Assembly: GCF_014204515.1 (NCBI RefSeq)
Contig: NZ_JACHLI010000019.1
Location: 1-64,000, forward strand
Length of the DNA stretch: 64,000 nucleotides
Direction: 5' to 3'
Origin: Pseudomonas nitroreducens
GTDB taxonomy: Bacteria; Pseudomonadota; Gammaproteobacteria; Pseudomonadales; Pseudomonadaceae
Part shown: one piece after another, positions 38,885 through 48,434 of the stretch
Numbering within the stretch: the stretch's first letter is position 1
How the letters are laid out: the number at the start of each line of letters is the position of its first letter
The notes under the pieces: generated by a model
What the model was told of the DNA's origin: nothing
The model's input: only the letters and a program-made list of their open reading frames with translations
The model's database searches: none
Program-made: the position numbers and the translations under genes

Positions 38885-39610
38885 ATGAAGATCGTCACCC
38901 GTGACCGCTGGTTCGAGGTCCGCCACTGCTACGACGGCGTCAGCCTGATCCACGAGCCCTTCGTCCGCCCCTTCTACCGCTGCAACCTGTGGCACATCCA
39001 GGGCCGCGAGCGCGACGTGCTGGTGGACAGCGGCTCCGGCCTGGTCAGCCTGCGCGAGCAGTTGCCCTGGCTCACCGAGCGGCCGCTGCTGGCGGTGGCC
39101 AGCCACACCCACTTCGACCACATCGCCGGCCACCACGAGTTCGACGAGCGCCTGGTGCACCCGGCCGAAGCCGACATCCTCGCCAACCCCGACGGCGAGC
39201 GCACCCTGGCCAGCGCCTTCGTTGGCGACGAGATGTTCGATGCGCACCCGGACTGCCCGCTGTGCTACGCCGAATACCGCGTCAAGGCCGCGCCGGCCAC
39301 CCGCACCATCGACGAAGGCGACGTGCTCGATCTGGGCGACCGCACCCTGCAGGTACTGCACACCCCCGGCCACTCGCCGGGCGGCATCAGCCTGTGGGAA
39401 GAGAAGACGCAAACGCTGTTCTCCGGCGACATCATCTACGACGGCCCGCTGATCGAAGACGCCTACCACTCCAACCTAGACGACTACGCCGCGAGCCTGG
39501 CGCGCCTGCGCGAGCTGCCGGTGCGCACCGTGCACGGCGGGCACTTCGAGAGTTTCTCCGGGGAAAGGCTGAAGGCGATGATCGACGACTGGTTCAAGGC
39601 CCACGAATGA
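38885..39610 (+). CDS. Metallo-beta-lactamase-fold hydrolase
   Basis: The 241-residue protein has the MBL signature HTHFDHIAGH (about 76-85), a downstream metal His in TPGHSPGG, the bridging Asp in FSGDIIYDGP and a last His in VHGGHFESF. It is likely a dinuclear zinc hydrolase of the glyoxalase II/quinolone-signal type; substrate unknown. ATG 38885 directly follows CCCGCCCC, so its ribosome site is poor. Ends at a palindromic terminator. Confidence 0.8.
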   Translation: MKIVTRDRWFEVRHCYDGVSLIHEPFVRPFYRCNLWHIQGRERDVLVDSGSGLVSLREQLPWLTERPLLAVASHTHFDHIAGHHEFDERLVHPAEADILANPDGERTLASAFVGDEMFDAHPDCPLCYAEYRVKAAPATRTIDEGDVLDLGDRTLQVLHTPGHSPGGISLWEEKTQTLFSGDIIYDGPLIEDAYHSNLDDYAASLARLRELPVRTVHGGHFESFSGERLKAMIDDWFKAHE

Positions 39611-39636
39611 CAGGCAGTCCGTGAAGAACCCAAAGA

Positions 39637-39661
39637 AAAACCCGCCAGCTGGCGGGTTTTC
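39637..39661. terminator. Bidirectional terminator
   Basis: A perfect 12-bp palindromic stem AAAACCCGCCAG/CTGGCGGGTTTT (39637-39660) with T-run. It separates the convergent hydrolase gene from the small gene at 39684. Confidence 0.85.
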
Positions 39662-39683
39662 TTTTGTGTCCAACGCAGCGCGA

Positions 39684-39818
39684 TCAGTAGCGGCGGCGCT
39701 GTTCCATCAGGCGACGTTGCTCGTCGCTGCGGATGGGGATGGGTTGCAGACGTGGAGGCTCGATCAGGCCGAGCGTGACACCGAGTTTCCACGCAATGCT
39801 TTGCAGCCAGACTTTCAT
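39684..39818 (-). CDS. Conserved-looking 44-residue small protein
   Basis: ATG 39818 is preceded by GAGGAGG with a 6-base spacer. The protein reads MKVWLQSIAWKLGVTLGLIE, then a PPRLQPIPIR segment and a basic C-terminus ending QRRRY. An amphipathic N-terminal helix with two Trp could sit on the membrane. The strong ribosome site and codon use typical of the genome support expression. Too short for automatic calling; I recall similar short Pseudomonas proteins but cannot name one. Confidence 0.65.
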   Translation of the reverse strand: MKVWLQSIAWKLGVTLGLIEPPRLQPIPIRSDEQRRLMEQRRRY

Positions 39819-39993
39819 GGAACGCCTCCTCGTGCGAATTCAGGTCGGGCGACCCGTTACCACCATGGGCCGCCCTAGGAAGAATAGCCCGGCGTCCCAC
39901 TCTCCGCCCGTGCCACTCAATCCTTGAAACAAAGACTATCGCCTTCCCCCGCCGCGACGCCTGACCTGAATCAAGTGCGCGACATTTCCCACA

Positions 39994-40932
39994 TCAGCGG
40001 CGAAGCATCCGGCGAATCCATTGCTCGCTGCTCACCAGGGTGATACCCGCCAGCACCAGCGCGGCGCCGGCGACGAAGTTCAAGGTCAGCGGCTCGCCGA
40101 GGATCAGCACGCCGAAGGCGATGCCGAACATCGGCGTCATGAAGGAAAACACCGCCAGGTTCGACGCCAGGTAGCGGCGCAGCAGCCAGAACCAGGTGAA
40201 GTAGCTGAAGAACGACACCACCAGCCCCTGGAACAGCACGCTGCCCACGCCGATGGCGGTGAAGCTGACGTCCTGGGTCTTGCCCAGCGCCAGCGCGGCG
40301 AATGGCAGCAGCAATGCGGCGATCAGCAACTGGTAGAACAGCGTCAGGATCGGCTTGGCCTCGGACAGCCGCGTGGTGCGCACCGCCACCGTGGTAATGC
40401 CCCAGGCGAATCCGGCCAGCACGCCGAAGGCATCGCCCAGCAGTACTCGGCTATCCATGTTGGCGAAGTCGAAGCCACCGCCAAAGCACAGGGCGATACC
40501 GCCGAAGCACACGCCGATGCCGATCCATTGCAGCGGCCGCAGGCGCTCGCTGGGCAGCAGGAAATGCAGCGCCAGCGCGGAGAAGATCGGCGCCGTATAG
40601 ATGAACACCGCCATGTGCGAAGCCGAGGTGTAGACCAGCCCCTGGGCGATGAAGAAGAACTCGGCGGCGAACAGCACGCCGGCCAGCAGCCCACCCTTGA
40701 GCGTGCCCTGGCGCAGGAAGCCTTCCCAGCCGCCGCGCCAGCACATGATCAGGCCCACCGCCACGGCGGCCACCAGGTTGCGCCCGAAGGCCTGCATGAT
40801 CGGTGCAATGTCGTGGGCGGCGAGTTTCACCATCACCGCCTGGATACCCCAGATCACGCACAGGCCGGTCATGACCTGGATGGCGAAGGCGTCGGCGCCC
40901 TTGCGCTCGACGATGTTGGCCTGGGAATTCAT
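39994..40932 (-). CDS. EamA/DMT-family transporter (10 TM)
   Basis: The 312-residue membrane protein carries two EamA repeats of five helices each (about 18-145 and 160-300). Typical segments include FAIQVMTGLCVIWGIQAVMVKL at the start and FGIAFGVLILGEPLTLNFVAGAALVLAGI at the end. Such proteins export amino acids, purines or other metabolites; the substrate is unknown. It is one of three EamA genes in the window. Confidence 0.82.
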   Translation of the reverse strand: MNSQANIVERKGADAFAIQVMTGLCVIWGIQAVMVKLAAHDIAPIMQAFGRNLVAAVAVGLIMCWRGGWEGFLRQGTLKGGLLAGVLFAAEFFFIAQGLVYTSASHMAVFIYTAPIFSALALHFLLPSERLRPLQWIGIGVCFGGIALCFGGGFDFANMDSRVLLGDAFGVLAGFAWGITTVAVRTTRLSEAKPILTLFYQLLIAALLLPFAALALGKTQDVSFTAIGVGSVLFQGLVVSFFSYFTWFWLLRRYLASNLAVFSFMTPMFGIAFGVLILGEPLTLNFVAGAALVLAGITLVSSEQWIRRMLRR

Positions 40933-41020
40933 GAGCGCCCCCTTGCGAAGGCGTTTGCAGCGATTCGGCAGTTCATGGCAAGGCTCGGCAGCAAGGACAA
41001 AAGTGGGAAGCCCAAATAGG

Positions 41021-41056
41021 AATCGGCGGACTTCCTCGAAGAAAGTCCGCCGATCA
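41021..41056 (-). terminator. Hairpin after the 41118 binding-protein gene
   Basis: AATCGGCGGACTT and AAGTCCGCCGAT pair over 12-13 bases with an 8-base loop (about 41022-41055). Leftward it is followed by TCCTATTTGG, a weak U-tract. It may end the polyamine-binding-protein transcript. Confidence 0.5.
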
Positions 41057-41117
41057 TGCCAGTTGGCGCCCGCCGGCCGCCAACGGTAATCCGCTGTTCA
41101 GCCAGCCATCTGCGACA

Positions 41118-42215
41118 TTATTTCCCGGATTTCACCTGGGTCCAGGTGCGGGTACGGATGCGCTCCAGCTTGGGCGGCAGCATCTCCACCGAGAACAGCT
41201 TGGCCTGCACGTCCGCCGGCGGGTAGACGTTGGGGTTGTCGTGCAGCTCCTTGGAGATCAGCCCGTCCGCCGCCTGGTTGGGGTTGGCGTAGGCAACGTA
41301 GTCGGAGATCGGCGCGACCACTTCCGGGCGCAGCAGGTAGTTGAGGAAGGCGTGGGCCTGCTCGACGTTCTTCGAATCCTTCGGAATCGCCAGCACGTCG
41401 AACCAGGCGGCGGCGCCTTCCTTGGGAATGCGGTACTCGATGTGGATGCCGTTGCCGGCTTCCTTGGCGCGGTTGGCCGCCTGCATCGCGCCGCCGGACC
41501 AGGCCAGGGCCACGCAGACGTCGCCGTTGGCCAGGTCAGTGACGAACTTCGAGGAGCTGAAGTAGGTGATGTTCGGGCGCAGTTTCGCCAGCAGTGCCTC
41601 GGCCTTCTTGTAGTCGTCCGGGTTGTGGCTGTTGGGCGACAGGCCCAGGTAATGCAGGACCTGCGGGATCACCTCGGTGGGCGAATCGAGGAAGGCCACG
41701 CCGCAGGATTTCAGCTTGGCGAGGTTCTCGGGCTTGAACACCAGGTCCCAGGAATCCACCGGCGCGTTGTCGCCGAGCACGGCCTTGACCTTGTCGACGT
41801 TGTAGGCGATGCCGTTGGTGCCCCACATGTAGGGCATCACGTACTGGTTGCCCGGGTCCTTGCTCTCCAGCACCTTGAGCAGCGCCGGGTTGAGGTTCTT
41901 CCAGTTGGGCAGCTTGCTCTTGTCCAGCGGCTGGAACACACCGGCCTTCAGGTAGTTGGGCAGGAAGCTGTCGCTGGGCACCACCACGTCATAGCCCGAG
42001 TGGCCGGACAGCAGCTTGGCTTCGAGCACTTCGTTGCTGTCGTAGACGTCGTATTGCGGCTTGATGCCGGTCTCGCTCTGGAAGCCCTTGAGGGTGTCCG
42101 GACCGATGTAGTCGAACCAGTTGTAGATGCGCACTTCCGGCGCAGCGCTGGCGGCGCCGGCGGTGACGAGGGTGGCGGCGGCGAGCAGGCCGCGCAGCGC
42201 GGTGTTCTTGTTCAT
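41118..42215 (-). CDS. Polyamine ABC transporter periplasmic binding protein
   Basis: The 365-residue protein has a signal peptide (1 to about 24, ASA) and a PotF/SpuD fold: VRIYNWFDYIGPDTLKGF, YDVYDSNEVLEAKLLSGHSGYDVVVPS and WGTNGIAYNVDKVKAVLG. Transport ATPase and permease genes are absent, so it must share a system encoded elsewhere. It lies 100 bases upstream of the next gene, aphA, in the same direction and probably brings in putrescine or acetylpolyamines for AphA. A paralogue lies at 52759. Confidence 0.88.
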   Translation of the reverse strand: MNKNTALRGLLAAATLVTAGAASAAPEVRIYNWFDYIGPDTLKGFQSETGIKPQYDVYDSNEVLEAKLLSGHSGYDVVVPSDSFLPNYLKAGVFQPLDKSKLPNWKNLNPALLKVLESKDPGNQYVMPYMWGTNGIAYNVDKVKAVLGDNAPVDSWDLVFKPENLAKLKSCGVAFLDSPTEVIPQVLHYLGLSPNSHNPDDYKKAEALLAKLRPNITYFSSSKFVTDLANGDVCVALAWSGGAMQAANRAKEAGNGIHIEYRIPKEGAAAWFDVLAIPKDSKNVEQAHAFLNYLLRPEVVAPISDYVAYANPNQAADGLISKELHDNPNVYPPADVQAKLFSVEMLPPKLERIRTRTWTQVKSGK

Positions 42216-42318
42216 GTCCTTCCCCAGTTAAATGCGCTCGCACTCTGACCATTACCAACAACAGGTCGCGAGCCAATAAATGCAGTGGGGCGGATCATTG
42301 TCCGCCCCATCTCTTGGA

Positions 42319-43359
42319 TCAGCTTGCAGCGCCTTCGTAGCCCTGCAGCACGTTCACCGCGTTGACGCCGATGGCCTCAACCGCGTACCCGCCTTCCATG
42401 ATGAACAGGGTCGGGATACCCAGTGCGGCGATGCGCTCGCCCATCTTCAGGTAGTCCGGACTGTCCAGCTTGAACTCGGAAATCGGGTCGTCCTTATACG
42501 TATCCACGCCCAGCGATACAACCACGGCGTCCGGCGCGTAGTCGGCGATCTTCCGGCAAGCGTCGTCCAGCGCGGCGAACCAGCCGTCCCAGCCGGTGCC
42601 GTGCGGCAGCGGGTAGTTGTGGTTGTAGCCCTCGCCGGCGCCTTCGCCATGCTCGTTGGCGTGACCGAGGAAATACGGGTACTCCACCAGCGGGTCGCCG
42701 TGGATCGAGGCGAACAGTACGTCGTTGCGGCGGTAGAAGATGTCCTGGGTGCCGTTGCCGTGGTGGTAGTCCACGTCGAGGATGGCCACGCGCTTGGCGC
42801 CCTGGTCGAGGAAGGCCTGGCTGACGATGGCGGCGTTGTTGAGGAAGCAGTAGCCGCCCATGAAGTCGCTGCCGGCGTGGTGGCCCGGCGGACGGCACAG
42901 CGCGAAGGCGGTGCTGGCACCCTGGCGCATGTGGTCCTGGGCGGTCAGCGCGACCTGCGCCGAGCTGTACACGGCCTGCCAGGTGCCGGCGGTGATCGGC
43001 GCCTCGGTGTCGAAGCTGTAGTGCCCTACTTCGCCCATCAGCGCAGTCGGGATCGGACCGTCGCGCAGCAGGCGGCGGCCCGGGAAGGTGGTGGAGACCA
43101 GGTCGCCGGTGTGGCCTTCAGCCGCCCAGCGGGCCCAGGCGCCCTTGAGGAATTCGACATAGCGGGTGTTGTGCGCGCGCAGGATCGGCTCGAGGCCGAA
43201 GTCCTTGGGCTCGATGATCTCGCCCAGGTTCTGCGACTTCACGCGGGCCAGCACGGTGTCCGCGCGGCTGGGCATCTCGAAGCAGGGCTGGAGTTTGCCG
43301 TCGACCAGTTCGGACTGGCCGAAATGCAGGCGGTGATCATCGCTGTACACGGTAAGCAT
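42319..43359 (-). CDS. aphA: Acetylpolyamine amidohydrolase AphA (class II HDAC-like)
   Basis: I use ATG 43359, giving 346 residues. The zinc-dependent deacetylase motifs are visible: CRPPGHHAGSDFMGGYCFLNN, DVDYHHGNGTQDIFY and LGVDTYKDDPISEF with the second metal Asp. It removes acetyl groups from acetylputrescine or acetylcadaverine, feeding polyamine catabolism. Next to a polyamine-binding protein, as in P. aeruginosa. Confidence 0.9.
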   Translation of the reverse strand: MLTVYSDDHRLHFGQSELVDGKLQPCFEMPSRADTVLARVKSQNLGEIIEPKDFGLEPILRAHNTRYVEFLKGAWARWAAEGHTGDLVSTTFPGRRLLRDGPIPTALMGEVGHYSFDTEAPITAGTWQAVYSSAQVALTAQDHMRQGASTAFALCRPPGHHAGSDFMGGYCFLNNAAIVSQAFLDQGAKRVAILDVDYHHGNGTQDIFYRRNDVLFASIHGDPLVEYPYFLGHANEHGEGAGEGYNHNYPLPHGTGWDGWFAALDDACRKIADYAPDAVVVSLGVDTYKDDPISEFKLDSPDYLKMGERIAALGIPTLFIMEGGYAVEAIGVNAVNVLQGYEGAAS

Positions 43360-43626
43360 GGGAGTACCCTCTGAAGGATTCTTGTGGTCCGGTGTTGGGG
43401 TGTCCGGTGATGGGGAATTCTGCCCAGCGACCGCGCCGCACAGAACAGCGGGAGCGGCCAAAAGGGGATCGATGTGGCCAGAATTTCTGACCCTTAACCA
43501 ACTGCATCATTGGATTATCCCCCTGCGCGTCACGAAGCCCAAGCGAGGCGGCGCTATGCTCAGGGAATTGCCACGGCGTCGACCGGTCGAACTCCGGTAA
43601 GCGTTTTGACCACAGGATGGGGGAAC

Positions 43627-46086
43627 ATGCGGGATACCTTCGTACGCGCCTGCAGCCGCGTGCTGCTGATGTTGACCTTGTCGCTCGCCGGCGCCGGCCT
43701 GGCCCTGGCGGACGAGCCCACCGACGTACAGGCCGGCGACAGCATCGAGCTGCCCGACCTGCCCGATGACGCCAACCTCGACCAGTTGAGCGATCGCCTG
43801 GAACTGATCCGCCAGCGCGTCTCCGCCGACAGCGATGACGGACTGCTGTCCAATCTGCGCCAGGCCGCCCTGGTGGTCCAGGGCCGCGCCGAACAGAGTG
43901 CCACCGACATCGGCACCCAGTTGGCGCGCACCGACGACCAGCTCAAGGTCCTCGGCCCGCAGACGCCCAATGAGGCTGCCAGCCTCACCAGCCAGCGCAA
44001 CGACCTGCTGGCCGACCAGAAGCTGCAGCAGAAGCAGCAGGAACGGGCCAACCAGCTGGACAGGAACGCCCAGGACCTCGCCGCGCAGATCGTCAACCTG
44101 CGCCGCAGCCAGTTCAATTCGCAGATCGCCACGCGCTACGCACCGCCGCTCAGTCCACGCTTCTGGTCCAGCCTGATCCGCCCCACCGACGATGACCTGG
44201 CGCGCCTGCAGTCCATCCGCGGGCAGATCGGCGCGGCCTTTGCCGAAACCTGGCAACCCGAGCACCGCTGGCCCTTCCTCGCCTGCGTGCTCGCCGCCGG
44301 CCTGCTGTGGATACCCGGCCGACGGCTGCTGGAGCAGCTGCTGACCAAGGCGATGATCCGCTGGATCCCGGTCGGCCGCCTGCGCCGCAGCGCCCTGGCG
44401 CTGGCCGTGAGCCTGGCGACCATCGTCACCCTGGGCGGCGGCGCCACACTGATCCGCGAGGGGCTCGACTGGCACGAGCAACTCAATGGCAGCATGGCCA
44501 ACCTGGGCGACCAGTTGCTCTCCCTGGTGATCTTCTGCACCTTCACCGCCGGCCTGGGGCGCGCCCTGCTGGCCGTGCAGCGCCCTTCCTGGCGTCTGCC
44601 CGACCTGCCCGACCCGGTGGCCACCGCCCTCTCGCCCTTCCCCTGGCTGATGGCCTGGCTGCTGGTCCTGCTGGGCACCCAGGAGCGCATCAACAGTGCC
44701 AGCGGCGCCAGCCTGGCGCTCACCGTGGCGGTCAACGGCATCACCGCCCTGGCCACCGCCGTCCTGTTCGCCACCGCCCTGTACCGCTACCGCCGGGCCC
44801 GGCGCGCAGCCGAAGGCCACGAGACCTCGCCGCTGGCCGGCATCCTCGTGCTGGCGATCCTGCTCACGGTGCTGCTGATCGTCCTGGCACTGGTCAGCGG
44901 CTACCTGTCGCTGGCCTACTTCCTCGCCGGCAAGCTGCTCTGGGCCAGCGTGGTCTGCGCCACCGGCTACCTGCTCACCAGCCTGTTCGTCGACCTCTGC
45001 GAATCGCTGCTGTCGCCCAGGCAGAAGATCGGCGGGCGGCTGGCCGAGAACCTCGGTGTCGATCCCCGGCACCAGGCGCAGTTCGCCACCCTGCTCAGCG
45101 GCGCCGGCCGCACGCTGCTGGTGCTGACCACCCTGCTGATCGCCTTCTCCACCTCCGGCACCAGCCCGGGCGAGCTGCTCCAGGGCCTGGTGCAGCTGGT
45201 GGAAAGCGGCCAGTCCCTGGGCCGCCTGAATATCGTCCCGCAGGACATCCTGCTGGCCCTCGGCACCCTGGCCGCCGGGCTGTTCGGCCTGCGCCTGCTC
45301 AAGCGCTGGCTGGCCGACGAGCTGCTGCCGGAAACCAGCATGGACGCCGGCATGCGCGCCTCCCTGGTAACCCTGGTGGGCTACCTGGGCATGGTCATCC
45401 TGGTGCTGCTGGTGCTCTCGGCGCTGCGCATCAACCTCACCAGCCTGACCTGGGTGGTCAGCGCCCTGTCGGTGGGCATCGGCTTCGGCCTGCAGGCCAT
45501 CGTGCAGAACTTCATCTCCGGCCTGATCCTGCTCACCGAGCGCCCGGTCAAGGTGGGCGACTGGGTCAGCCTGACCGGCGGCGTGGAGGGCGATATCCGC
45601 CGGATCAACGTGCGCGCCACGGAAATCCAGATGTCCGACCAGTCCACGGTGATCGTGCCCAACTCGCAGTTCATCTCGCAGAACGTGCGCAACGTGACCA
45701 TGGGCAGCGCCCTGGGCGTGGTCGGCATCAACCTCACTCTGCCGCTGGACACCGACGTGCAGAAAGTCCGCGAACTGATGCTCAAGGCCTACACCGAGCA
45801 CCCGAACATCGTCGAGACGCCGGCGCCCTCGGTGACCTTCAAGGACCTGGGCGCCACCGGCCTGACCCTGGCCGCCTCGGGCAACGTCAGCAGCCCGCGC
45901 GCGGTGTACGGCACCAAGAGCGACCTGCTGTTCACCCTCTTCAGCGACCTGCGCGAGGCCGGCATCAACCTCAGCGTGCCGCAGAACCTGATCCTGCAGC
46001 GGCCATCCTTCACTCGCAGCATGCCGGCCGACGGGGACGCCATGCCGGCGGCCAGCGACGAGACACAGCCCAAACCCCAGCCCTAG
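43627..46086 (+). CDS. Large MscS-family mechanosensitive channel with DUF3772 domain
   Basis: The 819-residue protein starts at ATG 43627 (GGGGAAC upstream); a longer upstream frame is not used. A signal peptide (about 1-29, ADA) precedes a periplasmic DUF3772 region with coiled coil (about 35-200), then several membrane helices (about 215-540) and the MscS pore and beta domain (about 570-780: SVGIGFGLQAIVQNFISGLILLTERPVKVGDWV). It would release ions upon membrane stretch. Confidence 0.9.
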   Translation: MRDTFVRACSRVLLMLTLSLAGAGLALADEPTDVQAGDSIELPDLPDDANLDQLSDRLELIRQRVSADSDDGLLSNLRQAALVVQGRAEQSATDIGTQLARTDDQLKVLGPQTPNEAASLTSQRNDLLADQKLQQKQQERANQLDRNAQDLAAQIVNLRRSQFNSQIATRYAPPLSPRFWSSLIRPTDDDLARLQSIRGQIGAAFAETWQPEHRWPFLACVLAAGLLWIPGRRLLEQLLTKAMIRWIPVGRLRRSALALAVSLATIVTLGGGATLIREGLDWHEQLNGSMANLGDQLLSLVIFCTFTAGLGRALLAVQRPSWRLPDLPDPVATALSPFPWLMAWLLVLLGTQERINSASGASLALTVAVNGITALATAVLFATALYRYRRARRAAEGHETSPLAGILVLAILLTVLLIVLALVSGYLSLAYFLAGKLLWASVVCATGYLLTSLFVDLCESLLSPRQKIGGRLAENLGVDPRHQAQFATLLSGAGRTLLVLTTLLIAFSTSGTSPGELLQGLVQLVESGQSLGRLNIVPQDILLALGTLAAGLFGLRLLKRWLADELLPETSMDAGMRASLVTLVGYLGMVILVLLVLSALRINLTSLTWVVSALSVGIGFGLQAIVQNFISGLILLTERPVKVGDWVSLTGGVEGDIRRINVRATEIQMSDQSTVIVPNSQFISQNVRNVTMGSALGVVGINLTLPLDTDVQKVRELMLKAYTEHPNIVETPAPSVTFKDLGATGLTLAASGNVSSPRAVYGTKSDLLFTLFSDLREAGINLSVPQNLILQRPSFTRSMPADGDAMPAASDETQPKPQP

Positions 46087-46257
46087 AGCGGGCGCCGTGC
46101 GGGCCTCGACAGCGGCCGCAGCGAGGATCGCTTCGCTTGCCCGCAGCTCCCGGATCACGGGCGCTGCGGGCCGAAACAATTCGTCATTTTGCCGTCATCA
46201 ATCGGTTATCTGGCCCATCGACACTCGCAGGCTTTCAACCCCAGGGAAGTCCCCGAG

Positions 46258-46824
46258 ATGTTCCATAAAAAAGCCAACAAAGCTGCATCCCTCGCCCTGC
46301 TCGTCGTCGCCCTCGCGGGCTGCGCCGGCCAACCGCAGGTCGCCAGCAAGGAAGCCACGCCCAACAACGACGACTGGTACCTGGTGCGTACCGAGTCGAC
46401 CCTCTACGTGTTCGATGACGCCACCGTCTACCGCGACTACCTGGTGACCGGTAAGACCGAGCACACCAAGGCCGTCGGCGAGAAGGACAAGTTCGGCCAG
46501 GACGTCGTGCTGGTGGTGCGCGCCGAGGACCAGGGCAAGGACGTGAAGAAGATCGCCGGCTACCAGTTCCTCAAGCAGAGCCTGCCGCCGGCCGCCGGCT
46601 TCTATGGCGAAATCCGCCAGGAAGGCGTGATCTACGTCGCCCAGCGCTACGGCGACATGGTCGACATGAACGGTCTGGGCGAACCGATCTTCCGCCACAC
46701 CGAAATCGCCAGCGGGCCCAACGGCGAGCGCGTGGTGTACCTGATGCAGAAGGAAGAGAAGAAGCCGGTCGGCCTGATCGCCCGCTTCCAGAAGATCTAC
46801 GGCATCACTCCCGCCAAGGGCTGA
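46258..46824 (+). CDS. Unidentified lipoprotein
   Basis: ATG 46258 gives 188 residues with a lipoprotein signal and lipobox VALAGC (Cys about 22). The mature domain is beta-rich (DWYLVRTESTLYVFDDATVYRDYLVTGK). The Tyr-rich repeated strand pattern suggests an envelope sensor or assembly factor; no family recognised. It ends at a strong terminator. Confidence 0.7.
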   Translation: MFHKKANKAASLALLVVALAGCAGQPQVASKEATPNNDDWYLVRTESTLYVFDDATVYRDYLVTGKTEHTKAVGEKDKFGQDVVLVVRAEDQGKDVKKIAGYQFLKQSLPPAAGFYGEIRQEGVIYVAQRYGDMVDMNGLGEPIFRHTEIASGPNGERVVYLMQKEEKKPVGLIARFQKIYGITPAKG

Positions 46825-46828
46825 TGAC

Positions 46829-46868
46829 GAAAAAGCGCGCACTCCGGGGAGGGAGTGCGCGCTTTTTT
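46829..46868. terminator. Bidirectional terminator
   Basis: A 15-bp stem AAAAGCGCGCACTCC/GGAGTGCGCGCTTTT (46831-46845 with 46852-46866), T-run on both sides. It ends the lipoprotein gene and the convergent DUF3079 gene. Confidence 0.9.
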
Positions 46869-46894
46869 CATTCTGTCGGGACGTCCGCGACCTG

Positions 46895-47110
46895 CTAGCT
46901 GGAAGTCTCCAGCTGTACGGCGGCAACCGTGTTCGGCGCCTCGATACCCCAGTCACCGAACTGGTACCAGTCATCACCGAGCATCTCGGCCGGATGCATG
47001 GTGCGGTCCGCACCGTTGCCGCAGGCCAGATTGGTGGCCGGGCAATAGCGGTCGCAGCCCCAGCAGATACGCTCGGGATGCGGCGGGTTGAGGGGGAATT
47101 TCTTGGCCAT
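46895..47110 (-). CDS. DUF3079-domain protein
   Basis: I start at ATG 47110 (MAKKFPLNPPHPERICWGCDR); 71 residues. The DUF3079 pattern is complete: ERICWGCDRYCPATNLACGNGADRTMHPAEMLGDDWY. Four Cys and two His suggest a small metal-binding protein. Function unknown; it lies downstream of an AraC regulator gene but 91 bases apart. Confidence 0.85.
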   Translation of the reverse strand: MAKKFPLNPPHPERICWGCDRYCPATNLACGNGADRTMHPAEMLGDDWYQFGDWGIEAPNTVAAVQLETSS

Positions 47111-47201
47111 GGTCAGGCCCTCGGGTGTCCTGGTGGGATTACCCAAGGTATGCCTGGCGGACACCGAGGCTCCTTGATCCACGACAAGCCGGACGGAAAT
47201 A

Positions 47202-48215
47202 TCAGGCGCGGAAGTGACTCGGCGGCTGGCCGCTCCAGCGCTGGAAGGCGTGGCGCAGGCTGGCGGTTTCGCTGAAGCCGAGCTCCTCGGCGATGCGGTA
47301 GATCGGCATGTCGCCGTCCTGCAGCAGTTCCTTGGCGCGGGCGAAGCGCAGTTCGTCGAGCAGTTGCTGGTAGCTGGTCTGCTGTTGCTGCAGGTGCCGG
47401 CGCAGGCTGCGTGAAGAGCAGTTCAGGCGGCGCGCCAGTTCTTCCAGGCCCGGCGGCTCCTGCAGACGTTCGCCGAGGATCGCACGGACCTTGTCCAGCC
47501 AGGCGCGGCGGGCGGCCAGATCGATGTTCTGGCGGCGGCACTGTTCGAGCATTTCGCGGTGGGTCACCGCATCCGCCAGGGGCAGGCGCATGTCCAGCCA
47601 GGACGCGGGGAAGCCGATGGCGCTGCGCGCACAGTCGAAACTCAACGGGCAGCCGAACAGTGTGGCGTAGGCGGCGCGGCGATCGACCGGGCCGGCGTAG
47701 TCGAACTCGGCGCGCAGCAGCGGCAGCGGCTGGCCGAGCAGGTCGGCGCAGGCCACTTTCAGCGAGCCCAGGCAGAGTTCAGTGTTGAACGGTCGCAGGT
47801 CCTCTTCCTCGCCATAGCCGGTGGCGACCAGCCAGGCCATGTCGCCCTCCACTTCCAGCGCGAGGTGGAAGTAGGTACCCAGCAGTACCGGGTAGCTCAG
47901 GCCGATGCGCAGCGCCTCGCCCAGGGTCGGCGCGGAAATCAGCGCGTAGCCCAGCAGGCCATAGGCGGTGATCCGTGTGCGCACGCCCAGGCGCAGGCCG
48001 ATGGCCGGCTCGCCAGCGAGACTCTGCACATTGCCGAAGACCTGCTGCTCCTGCCACGGGCTGACCAGCCGGCGCAGGTCGAGCAGGTCGGCGCCGGTGA
48101 TGCCGCTGCCCTCGAGGATGGACTCGCGGCTGTGCCCCTCCGACTCCATCAGCGCAACGGTAAGCGAGGTCATGTGCAGGGAGTTGAGCCAGGTGGAGCG
48201 GGAGAAGGTAGTCAT
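47202..48215 (-). CDS. AraC-family transcription regulator
   Basis: The 337-residue protein has an N-terminal arabinose-binding-like domain (about 10-205, LTVALMESEGHSRESILEGSGI) and a C-terminal AraC double HTH (about 235-335: LEELARRLNCSSRSLRRHLQQ and YRIAEELGFSETASLRHAFQRWSGQPPSHFR). This is the OruR/ArgR-like group common in Pseudomonas. The target is unknown, though a role in amino-acid use is possible. Confidence 0.85.
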   Translation of the reverse strand: MTTFSRSTWLNSLHMTSLTVALMESEGHSRESILEGSGITGADLLDLRRLVSPWQEQQVFGNVQSLAGEPAIGLRLGVRTRITAYGLLGYALISAPTLGEALRIGLSYPVLLGTYFHLALEVEGDMAWLVATGYGEEEDLRPFNTELCLGSLKVACADLLGQPLPLLRAEFDYAGPVDRRAAYATLFGCPLSFDCARSAIGFPASWLDMRLPLADAVTHREMLEQCRRQNIDLAARRAWLDKVRAILGERLQEPPGLEELARRLNCSSRSLRRHLQQQQTSYQQLLDELRFARAKELLQDGDMPIYRIAEELGFSETASLRHAFQRWSGQPPSHFRA

Positions 48216-48348
48216 GGGATGCCCATCGTAGACGCCACGGCGCGCTGCCGGGTGTTACCGCGTGCGGCGCAGGTCAGGTGCAGGCAAGTTGCGTGCCGGC
48301 CACCCAGCGTGGCCGGATCGATCCCCATGTTACGGGGTCCGGGACCTG

Positions 48349-48416
48349 GGGCGGAGTCGCTCCGCCCGCAGACAAGGTTACCTTTGCGGACACCGGACGG
48401 TGCAGGTGCACCGTCC
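48349..48416. other. Two GC-rich hairpins between the AraC and VWA genes
   Basis: GGGCGGAG/CTCCGCCC (48349-48356 with 48360-48367) and GGACGGTGCA/TGCACCGTCC (48395-48404 with 48407-48416), the second with only a two-base loop. No U-tract follows, so they may be a weak terminator pair for the VWA gene or part of the AraC leader. Confidence 0.4.
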
Positions 48417-48434
48417 TGAGGCTCGCTGAGCAGA

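Noticed and set aside
43507..46179. An 890-codon leftward open frame opposite the MscS gene
   Set aside because: It has Gln/His/Gly-rich low-complexity sequence, no ribosome site and no family, whereas the sense strand encodes a clear channel.
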